64,000 nt of DNA from Undibacterium sp. Jales W-56 (GTDB taxonomy: Bacteria > Pseudomonadota > Gammaproteobacteria > Burkholderiales > Burkholderiaceae_D): contig NZ_JAJLQW010000003.1 of assembly GCF_025548535.1 (NCBI RefSeq), positions 434,001 through 498,000 on the forward strand, given 5' to 3'. A program made the position numbers and the translations under genes. Under the pieces are notes generated by a model. It was not told where the DNA came from, did no database searches, and was given only the letters and a program-made list of their open reading frames with translations. Position 1 is the stretch's first letter. Every line of letters starts with the position of its first letter. Shown here piece by piece: positions 46,179-54,688 of the stretch.

Positions 46179-46230
46179 GTTTTTCATCTTTTCATCGCAC
46201 CGATACCGTCAATTTTGTACTGCCTAAAAT

Positions 46231-46650
46231 ATGTCAGAGCAAATCCGCGCCAAAGAACTTTTACACAGCAGCAAAGTGATCGCGGTCGTCGGTATCTCGG
46301 CGAATCCGTCCCGCCCCAGTCATGAAGTGGCGGCTTATTTGCAAAGACATGCCTACATTTTATTGTTGGTCAATCCGCTTGAGGCAGGTCACACTATCTT
46401 AGGTTTGCCATGTTATGCCAGCCTGACAGAGGCCGCGGAAAAAACCGGCAAGCGGATTGATATCGTCGATTGTTTCCGCCGCTCGGAAGCCATTCCTGAG
46501 GTCGTTGCGGAAGCCATTGCGCTGCATGCCGGAGCCGTCTGGATGCAGCAGGGTGTGATCAACCATGACGCCGCCAAAATTGCGCGTGATGCCGGTCTTG
46601 CGGTCATCATGAATCGTTGCATTAAAATCGATCACCTACAGTTATCGTAA
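46231..46650 (+). CDS. CoA-binding domain protein (YccU-like)
   Basis: A 139-residue single Rossmann-fold protein of the CoA-binding (YccU-like) family: HSSKVIAVVGISANPSRPSHEVAAYLQRHAYILLLVNPL, then ILGLPCYASLTEAAEKTGKRIDIVDCFRRSEAIPEV, then AVWMQQGVINHDAAKIARDAGLAVIMNRCIKIDH. These match the three landmarks of the family (nucleotide loop, VDVFR-like strand, MxQGxxN). Function in vivo is not settled; relatives bind CoA or a nucleotide and some are linked to protein stress. The gene lies after the atp terminator and 28 bp before ppk2. Confidence 0.9.
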   Translation: MSEQIRAKELLHSSKVIAVVGISANPSRPSHEVAAYLQRHAYILLLVNPLEAGHTILGLPCYASLTEAAEKTGKRIDIVDCFRRSEAIPEVVAEAIALHAGAVWMQQGVINHDAAKIARDAGLAVIMNRCIKIDHLQLS

Positions 46651-46678
46651 ATCGGCAGGTCAAACCCCTGGAGTCTCT

Positions 46679-47503
46679 ATGAGTATTAGCCAGCTATTTC
46701 GCAGCAAAGAAAAATTAGTCCTGCAAGACGAAAACGCCTCGCTCAAACTGATTCCTGCAAGCAAAGACTCGAAGGCCGACAGCAAAGCCGCCGATAAGCT
46801 CAGCACGCTACGGATTGCAGAAGAGCTCGCTGTAATGCAAGAGATACTCTACGCCGAGAAAAAGCATAAGCTGCTGATCGTTTTACAAGGCATGGATACT
46901 TCGGGCAAAGACGGCACAGCGCGCGGCGTGTTCGGCGCCATCAATCCGCTGGGCGCGCGCGCCGTCGCCTTCAAAGCGCCGACCGCGATTGAAAAGGAAC
47001 ACGACTATTTATGGCGCATTCACCAGCAGCTTCCAGCTAGCGGGGAAATCGTGATTTTCAATCGCAGCCATTACGAAGACGTCCTGATTACCCGGGTGCA
47101 TGACTGGATCGATGAGGCCGAGTGCAAAAGACGGCTCGGACACATCCGCGATTTCGAAAAGATGCTGGCAGAAACCGGTACCGTGATGCTGAAGTTTTTT
47201 CTGCATATTTCAGCCAAAGAGCAAAAGGAAAGACTAGAAGAACGTCTGGCAGATCCTGCCAAAAATTGGAAATTCGATCCGCAGGATCTGGTTGAACGCG
47301 AATTCTGGAACAGCTACCAGCGCCAGTACGAAAAAGTCATCATGGCAACCGATGCCGATCATGCGCCTTGGTACGTGATCCCGTCCGACTCCAAAACCCA
47401 GCGCAATCTGGCCATCGCAAGCATCGTGCAGGAAAAACTAATCAGCCTGAAATTGAGCTACCCGCCCGGCAACCCGGAGTTAAGCAAAATCAAAGTGAGC
47501 TGA
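46679..47503 (+). CDS. Polyphosphate kinase 2 family protein
   Basis: A 274-residue PPK2 family phosphotransferase that uses polyphosphate to phosphorylate nucleoside mono- or diphosphates. The P-loop is LIVLQGMDTSGKDGTARGVFGAINP; the lid and Walker B regions are EKEHDYLWRIHQQLPASGEIVIFNRSHYEDVLITRVH; a family WKFDPQDLVEREFWNSYQRQYEKVI and APWYVIPSDSKTQRNL follow. A Lys/Ser-rich segment at residues 25-45 is a low-complexity insert. Length suggests a one-domain enzyme, class I or III rather than II. It starts 28 bp after the previous gene and ends 2 bp before the next. Confidence 0.92.
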   Translation: MSISQLFRSKEKLVLQDENASLKLIPASKDSKADSKAADKLSTLRIAEELAVMQEILYAEKKHKLLIVLQGMDTSGKDGTARGVFGAINPLGARAVAFKAPTAIEKEHDYLWRIHQQLPASGEIVIFNRSHYEDVLITRVHDWIDEAECKRRLGHIRDFEKMLAETGTVMLKFFLHISAKEQKERLEERLADPAKNWKFDPQDLVEREFWNSYQRQYEKVIMATDADHAPWYVIPSDSKTQRNLAIASIVQEKLISLKLSYPPGNPELSKIKVS

Positions 47504-47505
47504 AC

Positions 47506-48294
47506 ATGTTGTGCGCATATTGGGCTGAATTAGTCGCACTACCCCTGTTGCCGCTATTAAGCTGGCAAGGCAAACGAGTCAGGGCAAACACGCCACGCTT
47601 GCCGGAAGCCAGTGGCTTGCCATCCGGTGTTTGTGCGTATTCAGCCACTTATTCAACCACGTCGCCGGTTGCCGATAATCCCGGCGGCAAAACGCTGAGA
47701 CTGATCGGCCTGGGTGAATCAACGATTGCCGGTGTCGGAGTGGACCGCTACGAACAGTCCATCACCGCACAATTTGCCCTTGCCTTATCGGGTCAATTGC
47801 AAGCCGATGTCGCCTGGCAGGCCTTGGGCAAAAACGGTGCAGATATTGCCGAAGCGATCGCAACCTTGTTACCCCTGCTACCTGAGGCCAGCCCGAGAGC
47901 CGATATCCTGTTGATCGCATTTGGCGTCAACGACACCACTGCATTCAAATCGAACCGGCGTTATCGCGCCGATTTGACCCAGCTCATCGATGCAGTAGAA
48001 CAGCATTTTTCGCCCAAACTGATCGTCATTTCGGGTGTACCGCCTTTGCATGCTTTTCCGGCTTTGCCGCAACCTTTGAGGATGGTGCTGGGCATCAAAG
48101 CCAGGTCGCTGGACAACGTGGCCCGCCAACTTGCCAGTGCGCGTCCCAGGCTGCTGTATGTCGCTACCGGGTTCGATATTCAGGATGCGGCCCTGATGGC
48201 GCATGACGGCTATCATCCGTCCGCCAAAGGCGCCCAAGCCTGGGCTGCGCAATTGACCGGCGCTTGCCTGCAAGCGCAATTAATTACTCTCTGA
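47506..48294 (+). CDS. SGNH/GDSL-type hydrolase
   Basis: A 262-residue SGNH hydrolase. The nucleophile block reads LIGLGESTIAGVG, i.e. GES in place of GDS; block III is LIAFGVNDTTAF with the oxyanion Asn; the catalytic Asp/His pair is in MAHDGYHPSAKGAQAWA. It has a hydrophobic N terminus (WAELVALPLLPLLSWQG), which may be a signal anchor. The ATG at 47506 is two bases after the ppk2 stop; the longer frame to 47368 lies inside ppk2 and is a shadow. Relatives are esterases or lysophospholipases. The neighbour PPK2 does not suggest a common pathway. Confidence 0.85.
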   Translation: MLCAYWAELVALPLLPLLSWQGKRVRANTPRLPEASGLPSGVCAYSATYSTTSPVADNPGGKTLRLIGLGESTIAGVGVDRYEQSITAQFALALSGQLQADVAWQALGKNGADIAEAIATLLPLLPEASPRADILLIAFGVNDTTAFKSNRRYRADLTQLIDAVEQHFSPKLIVISGVPPLHAFPALPQPLRMVLGIKARSLDNVARQLASARPRLLYVATGFDIQDAALMAHDGYHPSAKGAQAWAAQLTGACLQAQLITL

Positions 48295-48313
48295 AATCCT
48301 TATCTGAAGAAAC

Positions 48314-48521
48314 TTATACACAATCTGAATAAGTAATTTATTTACATAAACAGAAACTATCACCATAGCTGAAAAGAAATAGTGAATAAAAACATAGAGT
48401 TAAAAGCCAATATTCAGTGCTTACTTTATTAGTGGTATTTGCAAGTCGTCGTCAGTAATTCTATCCACAAAGTTATCCACAGTTTTTCCACGGAAATTTT
48501 GCTAAAAAATTCTGTGGATTT
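48314..48521. other. DnaA-box cluster upstream of hemE
   Basis: The 386-bp gap before hemE (48295-48680) is AT-rich. DnaA-box matches are TTATACACA (48314-48322), CTATCCACA (48461-48469, one mismatch), TTATCCACA (48473-48481), and on the minus strand AAATCCACA (48513-48521). The stretch TCCACAAAGTTATCCACAG recurs at 50130-50148 on the other side of hemE. Confidence 0.6.
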
Positions 48522-48680
48522 GTTTAGATTGACTCAGATCAGATGCCTACATCCTGTGCATAGGCGATAATGTCGGCTTATTGCAAAAAAACTGCCAACC
48601 GACTACCAGCATTCGACGCTCAGTAGCGGTTTTTCTCAGTTCCGGCCAGCATTCCCGTATCCGTTTTATCGAAAGTATTT

Positions 48681-49772
48681 ATGTCCTCACCTTTTGCCGC
48701 ACTCAAGAACGACACTTTTCTGAAAGCCCTATTACGCCAGCCGACCGATTACACCCCTTTATGGCTGATGCGCCAGGCCGGTCGCTACCTGCCCGAGTAT
48801 CGCGCCACGCGCAAAGACGCCGGGTCGTTCATGAGTCTGGCCAAGAACCCGGATTTTGCGACCGAAGTCACTATACAACCGCTCGATCGTTTTGCGCTCG
48901 ATGCGGCGATTTTGTTCTCCGATATCCTGACCGTGCCTGACGCGATGGGCCTGGGGCTGTATTTTGAAGAAGGCGAGGGACCGAAATTCGAGCGCCCGCT
49001 GAAAGACGAAAAAGATGTCCTCGCGCTGAAAGTCCCAGAGCCCGGCAGCCTGCAATACGTGTTCGATGCCGTGACCCAGATCCGCCGCACCCTGGACGGC
49101 CGCGTGCCGCTGATCGGCTTTTCTGGCAGCCCGTGGACACTGGCTTGCTACATGGTGGAAGGGCAGGGCTCACGCGAGTTTCATACCGTCAAGAGCATGA
49201 TGTACAAGCGTCCCGACTTGATGGATCACATACTCAGAACCAATGCGAGCGCCGTTGCCAGCTACCTGAATGCGCAGATCGATGCCGGTGCGCAAGCCGT
49301 CATGATTTTCGACAGTTGGGGAGGCGCGCTCGCCGATGGCGCCTATCAGCGTTTCTCGCTCAAGTATATGCAAGACGTCGTTAATCAGCTACAGCGCGAA
49401 AAAGACGGTCAGCGCATTCCCGCCATCGTCTTCACCAAAGGCGGCGGCTTATGGCTGGAACAGATCGCCGGCATCGGTGCGGATGCGGTCGGTCTCGACT
49501 GGACGGTGAACCTGGGGCAAGCACGGGCCCGCGTCGGTGACAAAGTCGCCTTGCAAGGCAATCTCGATCCGGCAGTCCTGTTCGCCGGCCATGAGCAGAT
49601 CCGCCAGCAAGTCATCAATACCCTGCAAGCCTACGGCACCCCTGGCGCGGGTCACGGTCACGTGTTTAATCTGGGACATGGCATCTCGCAATTTACCCCG
49701 CCGGATGCGGTCAGCGTGCTGGTGGATACGGTGCATGAATTTAGCCGCCAGCAGCGCCAAAATATGGCATAA
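48681..49772 (+). CDS. hemE: Uroporphyrinogen decarboxylase
   Basis: A 363-residue HemE that removes four carboxyl groups from uroporphyrinogen III to give coproporphyrinogen III in haem synthesis. The N-terminal signature [19 protein letters not shown] holds the catalytic arginines; [23 protein letters not shown] contains the key Asp; [16 protein letters not shown] is the second signature. The C-terminal [30 protein letters not shown] ends the family. Normal length. It is flanked by AT-rich gaps holding DnaA-box clusters. Confidence 0.97.
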   Translation: MSSPFAALKNDTFLKALLRQPTDYTPLWLMRQAGRYLPEYRATRKDAGSFMSLAKNPDFATEVTIQPLDRFALDAAILFSDILTVPDAMGLGLYFEEGEGPKFERPLKDEKDVLALKVPEPGSLQYVFDAVTQIRRTLDGRVPLIGFSGSPWTLACYMVEGQGSREFHTVKSMMYKRPDLMDHILRTNASAVASYLNAQIDAGAQAVMIFDSWGGALADGAYQRFSLKYMQDVVNQLQREKDGQRIPAIVFTKGGGLWLEQIAGIGADAVGLDWTVNLGQARARVGDKVALQGNLDPAVLFAGHEQIRQQVINTLQAYGTPGAGHGHVFNLGHGISQFTPPDAVSVLVDTVHEFSRQQRQNMA

Positions 49773-49962
49773 ACCCTATTTAAGACTTGTCTAGGTGATG
49801 GTGAATTCGCCATCACAAAATGATAAGTCTTGGCAGCGCTTGATATTTCGTCATGGTGCTGTGCAACACTGACTATCCATGCGCCTGCCAAGCCAGAATG
49901 ATTGGCAGAATCAATGAAATAGGCGCAACAAAATCCTCATTTACATGCACACTTTCTGTTAG

Positions 49963-50161
49963 TTATGCACAAATATGAGGAGAATAAAAAAATCGCGAAA
50001 ATTTATTTTCAAGACTTTATTCAATTTTGCAAGTCATTGATTTTAAAAGAATTTATTTTTGCTTTTAGAATGGGCAGTTTATGGAAACCCGCATAAAACC
50101 TAGCGCAAAGCCATGTCAATACACCTTTGTCCACAAAGTTATCCACAGAAACTGTGGATAT
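49963..50161. other. DnaA-box cluster and AT-rich region upstream of priA
   Basis: The 449-bp gap 49773-50221 has no gene. It holds TTATGCACA (49963-49971), TTGTCCACA (50127-50135), TTATCCACA (50139-50147) and minus-strand ATATCCACA (50153-50161). Between the first and second boxes is a stretch of about 90 bp made almost only of A and T runs (49975-50065), like a DNA unwinding element. This is the most origin-like arrangement in the window, though dnaA is not here. Confidence 0.55.
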
Positions 50162-50221
50162 GTCAAAAAGCACTTATGAAACCGTTAGTTAGCGCATATC
50201 CTCACGAGTTACATTAAGTTC

Positions 50222-52273
50222 GTGGAACATTGCATCCTCCAAATCGTGCTTGACACGCCCCTGGACAGCAGCTTCGATTATCGATGGCCGTTGCGCGAAA
50301 CCGGGGCGGAGGCGGGCGCCCCCGCCGCACCCGGCCTGCCCCAGATTGGACAGCTCGCCTTGGTGCCATTTGGCCGTCAACAGGTCATGGGACTGATCGT
50401 CGGCATCAGCGATCGCACCGAGGTTCCCGCGGACAAGCTCAAAGATGCCCTAGAAGTGCGCAGCCAGCTGACCGCGTTGCCCGAAGCCTGGCTGGAGCTC
50501 TGCCGTTTCGCCGCCGACTATTACCAGCGTCCCTTGGGCGAGGTCGCCTTACCGGCATTGCCGAAGAATCTGCGTACTGCCAAAGTCAGCTCGCTGGAAC
50601 GCAATCTCAAGAAAGTCGCCAAAGACGCCGTAGCGCAAGACAGCAACCCCAATCCCGAACCGGCGCTGAATGCCGGGCAGCAACAAGCGGTTGATGCCAT
50701 CGCCAGTGCGCAAAAATTTTCGCCGCATTTGCTGTACGGCGTTACCGGCAGCGGCAAGACCGAAGTGTATTTGCAGGCCGCTGCCAAAGTGCTGGCGCAA
50801 AGTCCCGATGCGCAGGTTCTGATTCTGGTGCCCGAGATCAACCTCACGCCGCAACTAGAGAAGCATCTGCGTCAGCGCTTCTCCGGTATCCAGATCGCCA
50901 CCTTGCACAGCGGCATGGCCGAAGGCGAACGGGTGCGCCACTGGTTGTCCGCGCATCTGGGGCAGGCCCGCATCGTCCTCGGGACGCGTCTGGCGATCCT
51001 GGCGTCGCTGCCGAATTTAAAAATGATCGTGATCGACGAAGAACACGATCCTTCCTACAAGCAACAAGAAGGCTTGCGTTATTCGGCGCGCGACCTGGCC
51101 GTCTGGCGGGCGCGCCAGCTCGATATTCCGGTCGTGCTCGGCTCCGCCACCCCGTCTTTAGAAAGCTGGCTGCACGCCAAAACATTGCGCTATCGCAAGC
51201 TCAGCCTGGCTGAGCGGGCAGTCAAAGACGCCGTGTTACCGGTCGTCAAGATCATCAATACCGAGCATGAAAAACCCAGCGAAGGCTTGACCCAGCGATT
51301 AGTCACCGCCATCCGCCTACGTTTAGAGAAAGGTGAGCAATCACTACTGTTCCTCAACCGGCGTGGCTATTCGCCCGTGATCGCCTGCGACGCCTGCGGC
51401 TGGATCAGCAACTGCACCCGCTGCACCGCCCATCTGGTCATGCACAAACTCGACCGCAAACTGCGCTGCCATCACTGCGGCTTAGAGCAGCGTATCCCAA
51501 GATCGTGCCCGACTTGCGGCAATATCGACCTACAACCGCTAGGCCGCGGCACCCAAAGAATCGAAGAAAGCCTGGCCCAGATTTTCCCCGGGGCAAGGGT
51601 ATTCCGCATCGATGCCGATTCGACGCGGCTTAAAGGCAGTGCCGAAGCCGCCTTCGATACCGTGCATCGCGGCGAAGTCGACATCCTGATCGGCACCCAG
51701 ATGGTCGCCAAAGGCCACGACTTTAAAAACCTCACGCTGGTCGCCGCGCTCAATCCCGACTCTGCCCTGTTCTCGCAAGACTACCGCGCCAGCGAACGCC
51801 TGTTCGCCCAGCTGATGCAAGTCGCCGGCCGCGCCGGCCGGGCCGCCCGCAAAGAAGACGGCAACCTCAGCGAAGTCCTGATCCAGACCCGCTACCCCGA
51901 CCACCCGCTGTACCACGCCCTGATGGCGCACGACTACGACAGCTTCGCCAACGACCTACTGGAAGAGCGCGAACAGGCCGGCATGCCGCCCTTTATCTAC
52001 CAGGCCCTGTTGCGTGCCGAAGCCAAACAGCTGCAAATCGCGCTCGACTTCCTGCACCAGGCCGCCGCCCTCGCCACCGATCCCGGCATCACGGTCAACG
52101 ACCCGATTCCCATGACCATGACCCGCGTCGCCAACGTCGACCGCGCCCAGCTATTGGTCGAATCCACCTCCCGGCCAGCCTTGCAATACTTCGTCAAAAA
52201 CTGGATCAGCGATCTGCGCGCCCTGAAGTCGCGGGTCAAGTGGTCGGTCGAGATTGATCCCGTTGATATTTAA
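50222..52273 (+). CDS. priA: Primosomal replication restart helicase PriA
   Basis: A 683-residue PriA. The start is GTG at 50222: upstream the frame is closed by a stop at 50186 and has no ATG, and the protein begins HCILQIVLDTPLDSSFDYR, the usual 3'-DNA-binding domain. Helicase motifs: Walker A GVTGSGKTEVY, DEEH box VIDEEHDPSYKQQ, and HSGMAEGERVRHW. The zinc insert is complete with eight cysteines (CDACGWISNCTRC, CHHCG, CPTCG). Motifs V-VI (DILIGTQMVAKGHD, QLMQVAGRAGRA) and the C-terminal domain are intact. PriA restarts stalled forks. Confidence 0.96.
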   Translation: MEHCILQIVLDTPLDSSFDYRWPLRETGAEAGAPAAPGLPQIGQLALVPFGRQQVMGLIVGISDRTEVPADKLKDALEVRSQLTALPEAWLELCRFAADYYQRPLGEVALPALPKNLRTAKVSSLERNLKKVAKDAVAQDSNPNPEPALNAGQQQAVDAIASAQKFSPHLLYGVTGSGKTEVYLQAAAKVLAQSPDAQVLILVPEINLTPQLEKHLRQRFSGIQIATLHSGMAEGERVRHWLSAHLGQARIVLGTRLAILASLPNLKMIVIDEEHDPSYKQQEGLRYSARDLAVWRARQLDIPVVLGSATPSLESWLHAKTLRYRKLSLAERAVKDAVLPVVKIINTEHEKPSEGLTQRLVTAIRLRLEKGEQSLLFLNRRGYSPVIACDACGWISNCTRCTAHLVMHKLDRKLRCHHCGLEQRIPRSCPTCGNIDLQPLGRGTQRIEESLAQIFPGARVFRIDADSTRLKGSAEAAFDTVHRGEVDILIGTQMVAKGHDFKNLTLVAALNPDSALFSQDYRASERLFAQLMQVAGRAGRAARKEDGNLSEVLIQTRYPDHPLYHALMAHDYDSFANDLLEEREQAGMPPFIYQALLRAEAKQLQIALDFLHQAAALATDPGITVNDPIPMTMTRVANVDRAQLLVESTSRPALQYFVKNWISDLRALKSRVKWSVEIDPVDI

Positions 52274-52288
52274 GGCGATCAAAAACAC

Positions 52289-52366
52289 CTAGCCGGACCC
52301 GCCCTATCCATGCGGGTCTTGCGGCATGTGCCTGAAGAAGCGCATGGATAGGGCGGATCCGGCTAG
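52289..52366. repeat. Long inverted repeat after priA
   Basis: Arms 52289-52314 and 52341-52366 are 26 bp long and complementary at 25 positions, around a 26-nt loop. The arms begin CTAGCCGGA. No T-run, so it is more like a REP-type or cruciform element than a terminator. Its build (long arms, loop of 26-28 nt) resembles the hairpin at 8773-8840. Confidence 0.6.
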
Positions 52367-52478
52367 CAATGGCGTGAATAGAAACATGTCACAATCCGTT
52401 TACGCCGTCACGGCGACGGATCTGTCTAATCAGGGTGCATAAAATCGCTGTATTACCCATTTTTCAGCAGAGGATATA

Positions 52479-52727
52479 TTGAACACAGCGGCGAACGCAG
52501 TCACCGTCATCCAGGTCAAAGTCAAGCCGAACGCCCGCGTCAGCACCCTGGAAGAAACCGGCACGGGCGTGTGGCTGGCCCAACTCAAGTCGCCGCCGGT
52601 AGATGGCAAGGCCAACGAAGAACTCATTGCACTGGTCGCCAGACGCTTCGCCTGCCGCAAGTCTGCGGTGTCCATCAAGAGCGGCGCTTCGGGCCGCATG
52701 AAGCTGGTCCGTATCGACAACAACTGA
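52479..52727 (+). CDS. DUF167 (YggU) family protein
   Basis: An 82-residue YggU-like protein: VIQVKVKPNARVSTLEETGTGVWLAQLKSPPVDGKANEELIALVARRF is the family core, followed by KSAVSIKSGASGRMKLVRID. The fold is small alpha/beta and the function unknown. The start is TTG at 52479, supported by GAGGA six bases upstream; no ATG or GTG is available in frame. It is the last clearly chromosomal gene before the cassette-like array begins. Confidence 0.85.
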   Translation: MNTAANAVTVIQVKVKPNARVSTLEETGTGVWLAQLKSPPVDGKANEELIALVARRFACRKSAVSIKSGASGRMKLVRIDNN

Positions 52728-52743
52728 GTCCGCATCGCTTTCG

Positions 52744-52786
52744 GGTTAACAGAATGCGTTGCTGAAATTGCATTTTTCTGTTAACT
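52744..52786. other. GTTAAC-ended hairpin, terminator or border of the array
   Basis: Hairpin GGTTAACAGAATGC ... GCATTTTTCTGTTAAC: the arms pair with a 3-nt bulge. It follows the YggU gene by 16 bp, so it may be its terminator. Its ends GGTTAAC and GTTAACT also resemble R'' and R' boxes of an attC site, which would make it the left border of the array. Undecided. Confidence 0.35.
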
Positions 52787-52821
52787 TCGGATTTCGCAAA
52801 TTAAAAAGCCTTAGCCTTAAA

Positions 52822-53172
52822 ATGATGAACCAAAATAGCGTACAGCAAGTATTTCCCGTGTTCCTTGTAATTTGGGCGCTTCTTGGCGGCAGCGGTGCGG
52901 CATTTTTTTTCTTCAACCGAAACGCCGCATTGAAACGGAAGGTGCTTCCATTTTTCGTGGTGCTGGCCGGGCTACTCTTTCTTGGCTTCATATTCTATAC
53001 AGACGCGTCAACGGAGTCTCTATACCTCGCAGTTCCCATGGTCACCCTCATCACCTTTCTTAATATACGCACCATCCGCTTTTGCGACGCTTGCGGCCGG
53101 ACAGAGCGCAGTCAAAGTCCCTTTTCTTTACCTAAGTTTTGCTCAAAATGCGGCGCAGCGATGAAACAATAA
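52822..53172 (+). CDS. Small membrane protein with C-terminal zinc ribbon
   Basis: A 116-residue protein with two to three hydrophobic spans (VFPVFLVIWALLGGSGAAFFFF, LPFFVVLAGLLFLGFIFY, LAVPMVTLITFLNI) followed by a zinc-ribbon-like pair FCDACGRTE and FCSKCGAAM. The start is the ATG at 52822 or the next at 52825; no strong SD precedes either. It is the first gene of the cassette-like region and lies 15 bp before the cupin gene. Function not recognised. A four-Cys ribbon on the cytoplasmic tail suggests metal or nucleic-acid binding. Confidence 0.65.
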   Translation: MMNQNSVQQVFPVFLVIWALLGGSGAAFFFFNRNAALKRKVLPFFVVLAGLLFLGFIFYTDASTESLYLAVPMVTLITFLNIRTIRFCDACGRTERSQSPFSLPKFCSKCGAAMKQ

Positions 53173-53187
53173 TTTAGGGAGAACGCC

Positions 53188-53598
53188 TTGAAAACACTGA
53201 AGCTGATCGCCCACGGCCTGACGGCTCTGTTGCTAGGCTCGCCGCTGGCAGTCCAAGCGCACGGCACCGCCAAGCCGGATCTCGTTTTTAGCGAGCTTGT
53301 CGCAGGCATGCCGCGTGGAGAGAACCAGGCGGTGCGGGTCTTCACGGCAAGCTTCAAACCGGGCGACAAGACGGTCTTTCACACGCACCGCTCGCCGGTG
53401 ACCGTGTATATCCTGGAAGGCACATTCACTCTGGAGCTTGAAGGTCGCGCACCGGTTGTGGTGAAGGCCGGGCAAGCGTTTGTAGAACCGGCCAATGTCA
53501 GAATGACCGGATACAACAAGAGCGCCACGGAGGCATTGCGCCTGGTGATTTTCTACGTCAGTGAGCCGGGCACGCCGTTTCTCGACCCGCTGGAGTGA
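53188..53598 (+). CDS. Exported cupin-domain protein
   Basis: A 136-residue protein with a signal peptide (residues 1-24, LKLIAHGLTALLLGSPLAVQAHG) and one cupin domain: FKPGDKTVFHTHRSPVTVYILEGTFTLELEG, then VVVKAGQAFVEPANVRMTGYNKS. The two His of the first motif (HTH) and the Glu are intact; the second motif is less typical. The start is TTG at 53188, with GGGAGAA just upstream and no better start. It follows the zinc-ribbon gene by 15 bp and is followed by a compact attC-like sequence. Confidence 0.78.
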   Translation: MKTLKLIAHGLTALLLGSPLAVQAHGTAKPDLVFSELVAGMPRGENQAVRVFTASFKPGDKTVFHTHRSPVTVYILEGTFTLELEGRAPVVVKAGQAFVEPANVRMTGYNKSATEALRLVIFYVSEPGTPFLDPLE

Positions 53599-53632
53599 GG
53601 GAACTAATCCTCGTTACTGGGTTTTGAGCGAT

Positions 53633-53680
53633 TTTCAACCCCGGTTAATTTTGCAAAATGAAAATTAAATCACGTTAGAC
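53633..53680. other. Compact attC-like site
   Basis: Ends in GTTAGAC (53674-53680), with TTTCAAC (53633-53639) as the opposing R box, 8-bp L arms TTAATTTT/AAAATTAA, 5-nt unpaired spacers on each side and an 8-nt tip. At 48 bp it is shorter than usual attC sites, so it may be a degenerate site. Bases 53616-53677 recur with three changes at the ends of both RAYT elements. Confidence 0.5.
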
Positions 53681-53694
53681 GCCAAGGAGACATC

Positions 53695-54171
53695 ATGACA
53701 GTTAAGCGTATGGACAACGTCGGCATCGTGGTGGAAGACATTAATGCCGCCATTGAGTTCTTCACCGAACTTGGTCTCGATCTCGAGGGGCGTGCCCCAG
53801 TTGAAGGAGACTGGGCAGATGGCGTCACCGGATTGCACGGCATGCGCGTCGAGATTGCCATGATGCGTACTCCGGACGGCCACAGCCGGCTCGAGTTGTC
53901 CCGCTTCCTCGTGCCGCCCGTTGTCGCCGATCACCGCGTCGCCCCAGTGAACGCTCTTGGTTACCTACGCGTCATGTTCACCGTGGAGGACATCGACGAT
54001 ACGCTCGTCCGGCTCGGCAAACGCGGCGCGAAGCTCGTCGGGGAAGTGGTCCAGTATGAAAACATGTATCGGCTCTGCTATATCCGTGGTCCCGAAGGAA
54101 TTCTCATCGGGCTCGCCGAACAGCTCGGGCAGCAGACTTCCCGAGAGAATCCCATAGGACGTAACCGTTGA
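53695..54171 (+). CDS. VOC (glyoxalase/bleomycin-resistance) family protein, cassette gene
   Basis: A 158-residue VOC protein. Strand and helix pattern: VKRMDNVGIVVEDINAAIEFFTELGLDL for the first module, LRVMFTVEDIDDTLVRLGKRGAKLV for the second, and CYIRGPEGILIGLAEQLG as the end, with a metal-ligand Glu or Ile at the usual place. Such proteins bind metals and perform isomerase, dioxygenase or drug-binding roles. It sits between an attC-like sequence (53680) and an attC (54188), with GGAGA upstream of the ATG, which is the layout of an integron cassette. Confidence 0.85.
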   Translation: MTVKRMDNVGIVVEDINAAIEFFTELGLDLEGRAPVEGDWADGVTGLHGMRVEIAMMRTPDGHSRLELSRFLVPPVVADHRVAPVNALGYLRVMFTVEDIDDTLVRLGKRGAKLVGEVVQYENMYRLCYIRGPEGILIGLAEQLGQQTSRENPIGRNR

Positions 54172-54187
54172 GAACTAAAGAAGTGGC

Positions 54188-54252
54188 GTCTAATCCGGCA
54201 ATCGAGCGGCCTGCGCGAAAAGCCGCGCAGGCCGCTCACTTCTACGTTAGGT
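54188..54252. other. Integron attC-like site
   Basis: GTCTAAT (54188-54194) pairs with GTTAGGT (54246-54252) as R'' and R' boxes; between them GAGCGGCCTGCGCG and its complement form a long inner stem with an AAAA tip. 65 bp. R'' has one change from the consensus RYYYAAC. Confidence 0.7.
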
Positions 54253-54283
54253 CTCGCACAGACCACACACTTTAGGAGAATTC

Positions 54284-54688
54284 ATGTTTGATCACGTCAA
54301 ATTCGGCGTCAGCGACTATGCAGCGAGCAAAACGTTTTTCCTCAAGGCACTCGAACCGCTCGGCGTAACGGTTGTCACGGAGTGGCCGCCGAACGGCGTC
54401 GAGCTTAGCCAGCCACAGGGCAAGGTCTCATTGTGCCTGCACCAAACCGAGGAGAAGCCGGCCCACCTTCACCTCGCATTCGTGGCTGAGAATCGCCGGC
54501 AAGTCGACGCTTTCTATCGCGCGGCGCTGGAGGCGGGTGGCGAAGACAATGGTGCGCCTGGTCTGCGCCCGCGCTACCACGCGAACTACTATGCCGCTTT
54601 CGTCATAGGACCGGACGGGCACAACATCGAAGCGGTTTGCCACGAACCCGAGGCCTTAATCCGCGTAGGTACGATTAGCGCAGCGTAA
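54284..54688 (+). CDS. VOC family protein with a C terminus altered by the RAYT derivative
   Basis: A 134-residue VOC protein: HVKFGVSDYAASKTFFLKALEPLGVTVVTEWP, then KPAHLHLAFVAENRRQVDAFYRAALEAGGEDNGAPGLRPRYHANYYAAFVIGPDGHNIEAVCHEPE. Homologues usually stop about here (family knowledge); in this copy the last ten residues come from the left end of the RAYT-derived element, which starts at 54661. The cassette has therefore lost its own stop and attC site. The SD TTTAGGAG is good. Enzyme activity may survive, as the metal-binding core is intact. Confidence 0.82.
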   Translation: MFDHVKFGVSDYAASKTFFLKALEPLGVTVVTEWPPNGVELSQPQGKVSLCLHQTEEKPAHLHLAFVAENRRQVDAFYRAALEAGGEDNGAPGLRPRYHANYYAAFVIGPDGHNIEAVCHEPEALIRVGTISAA

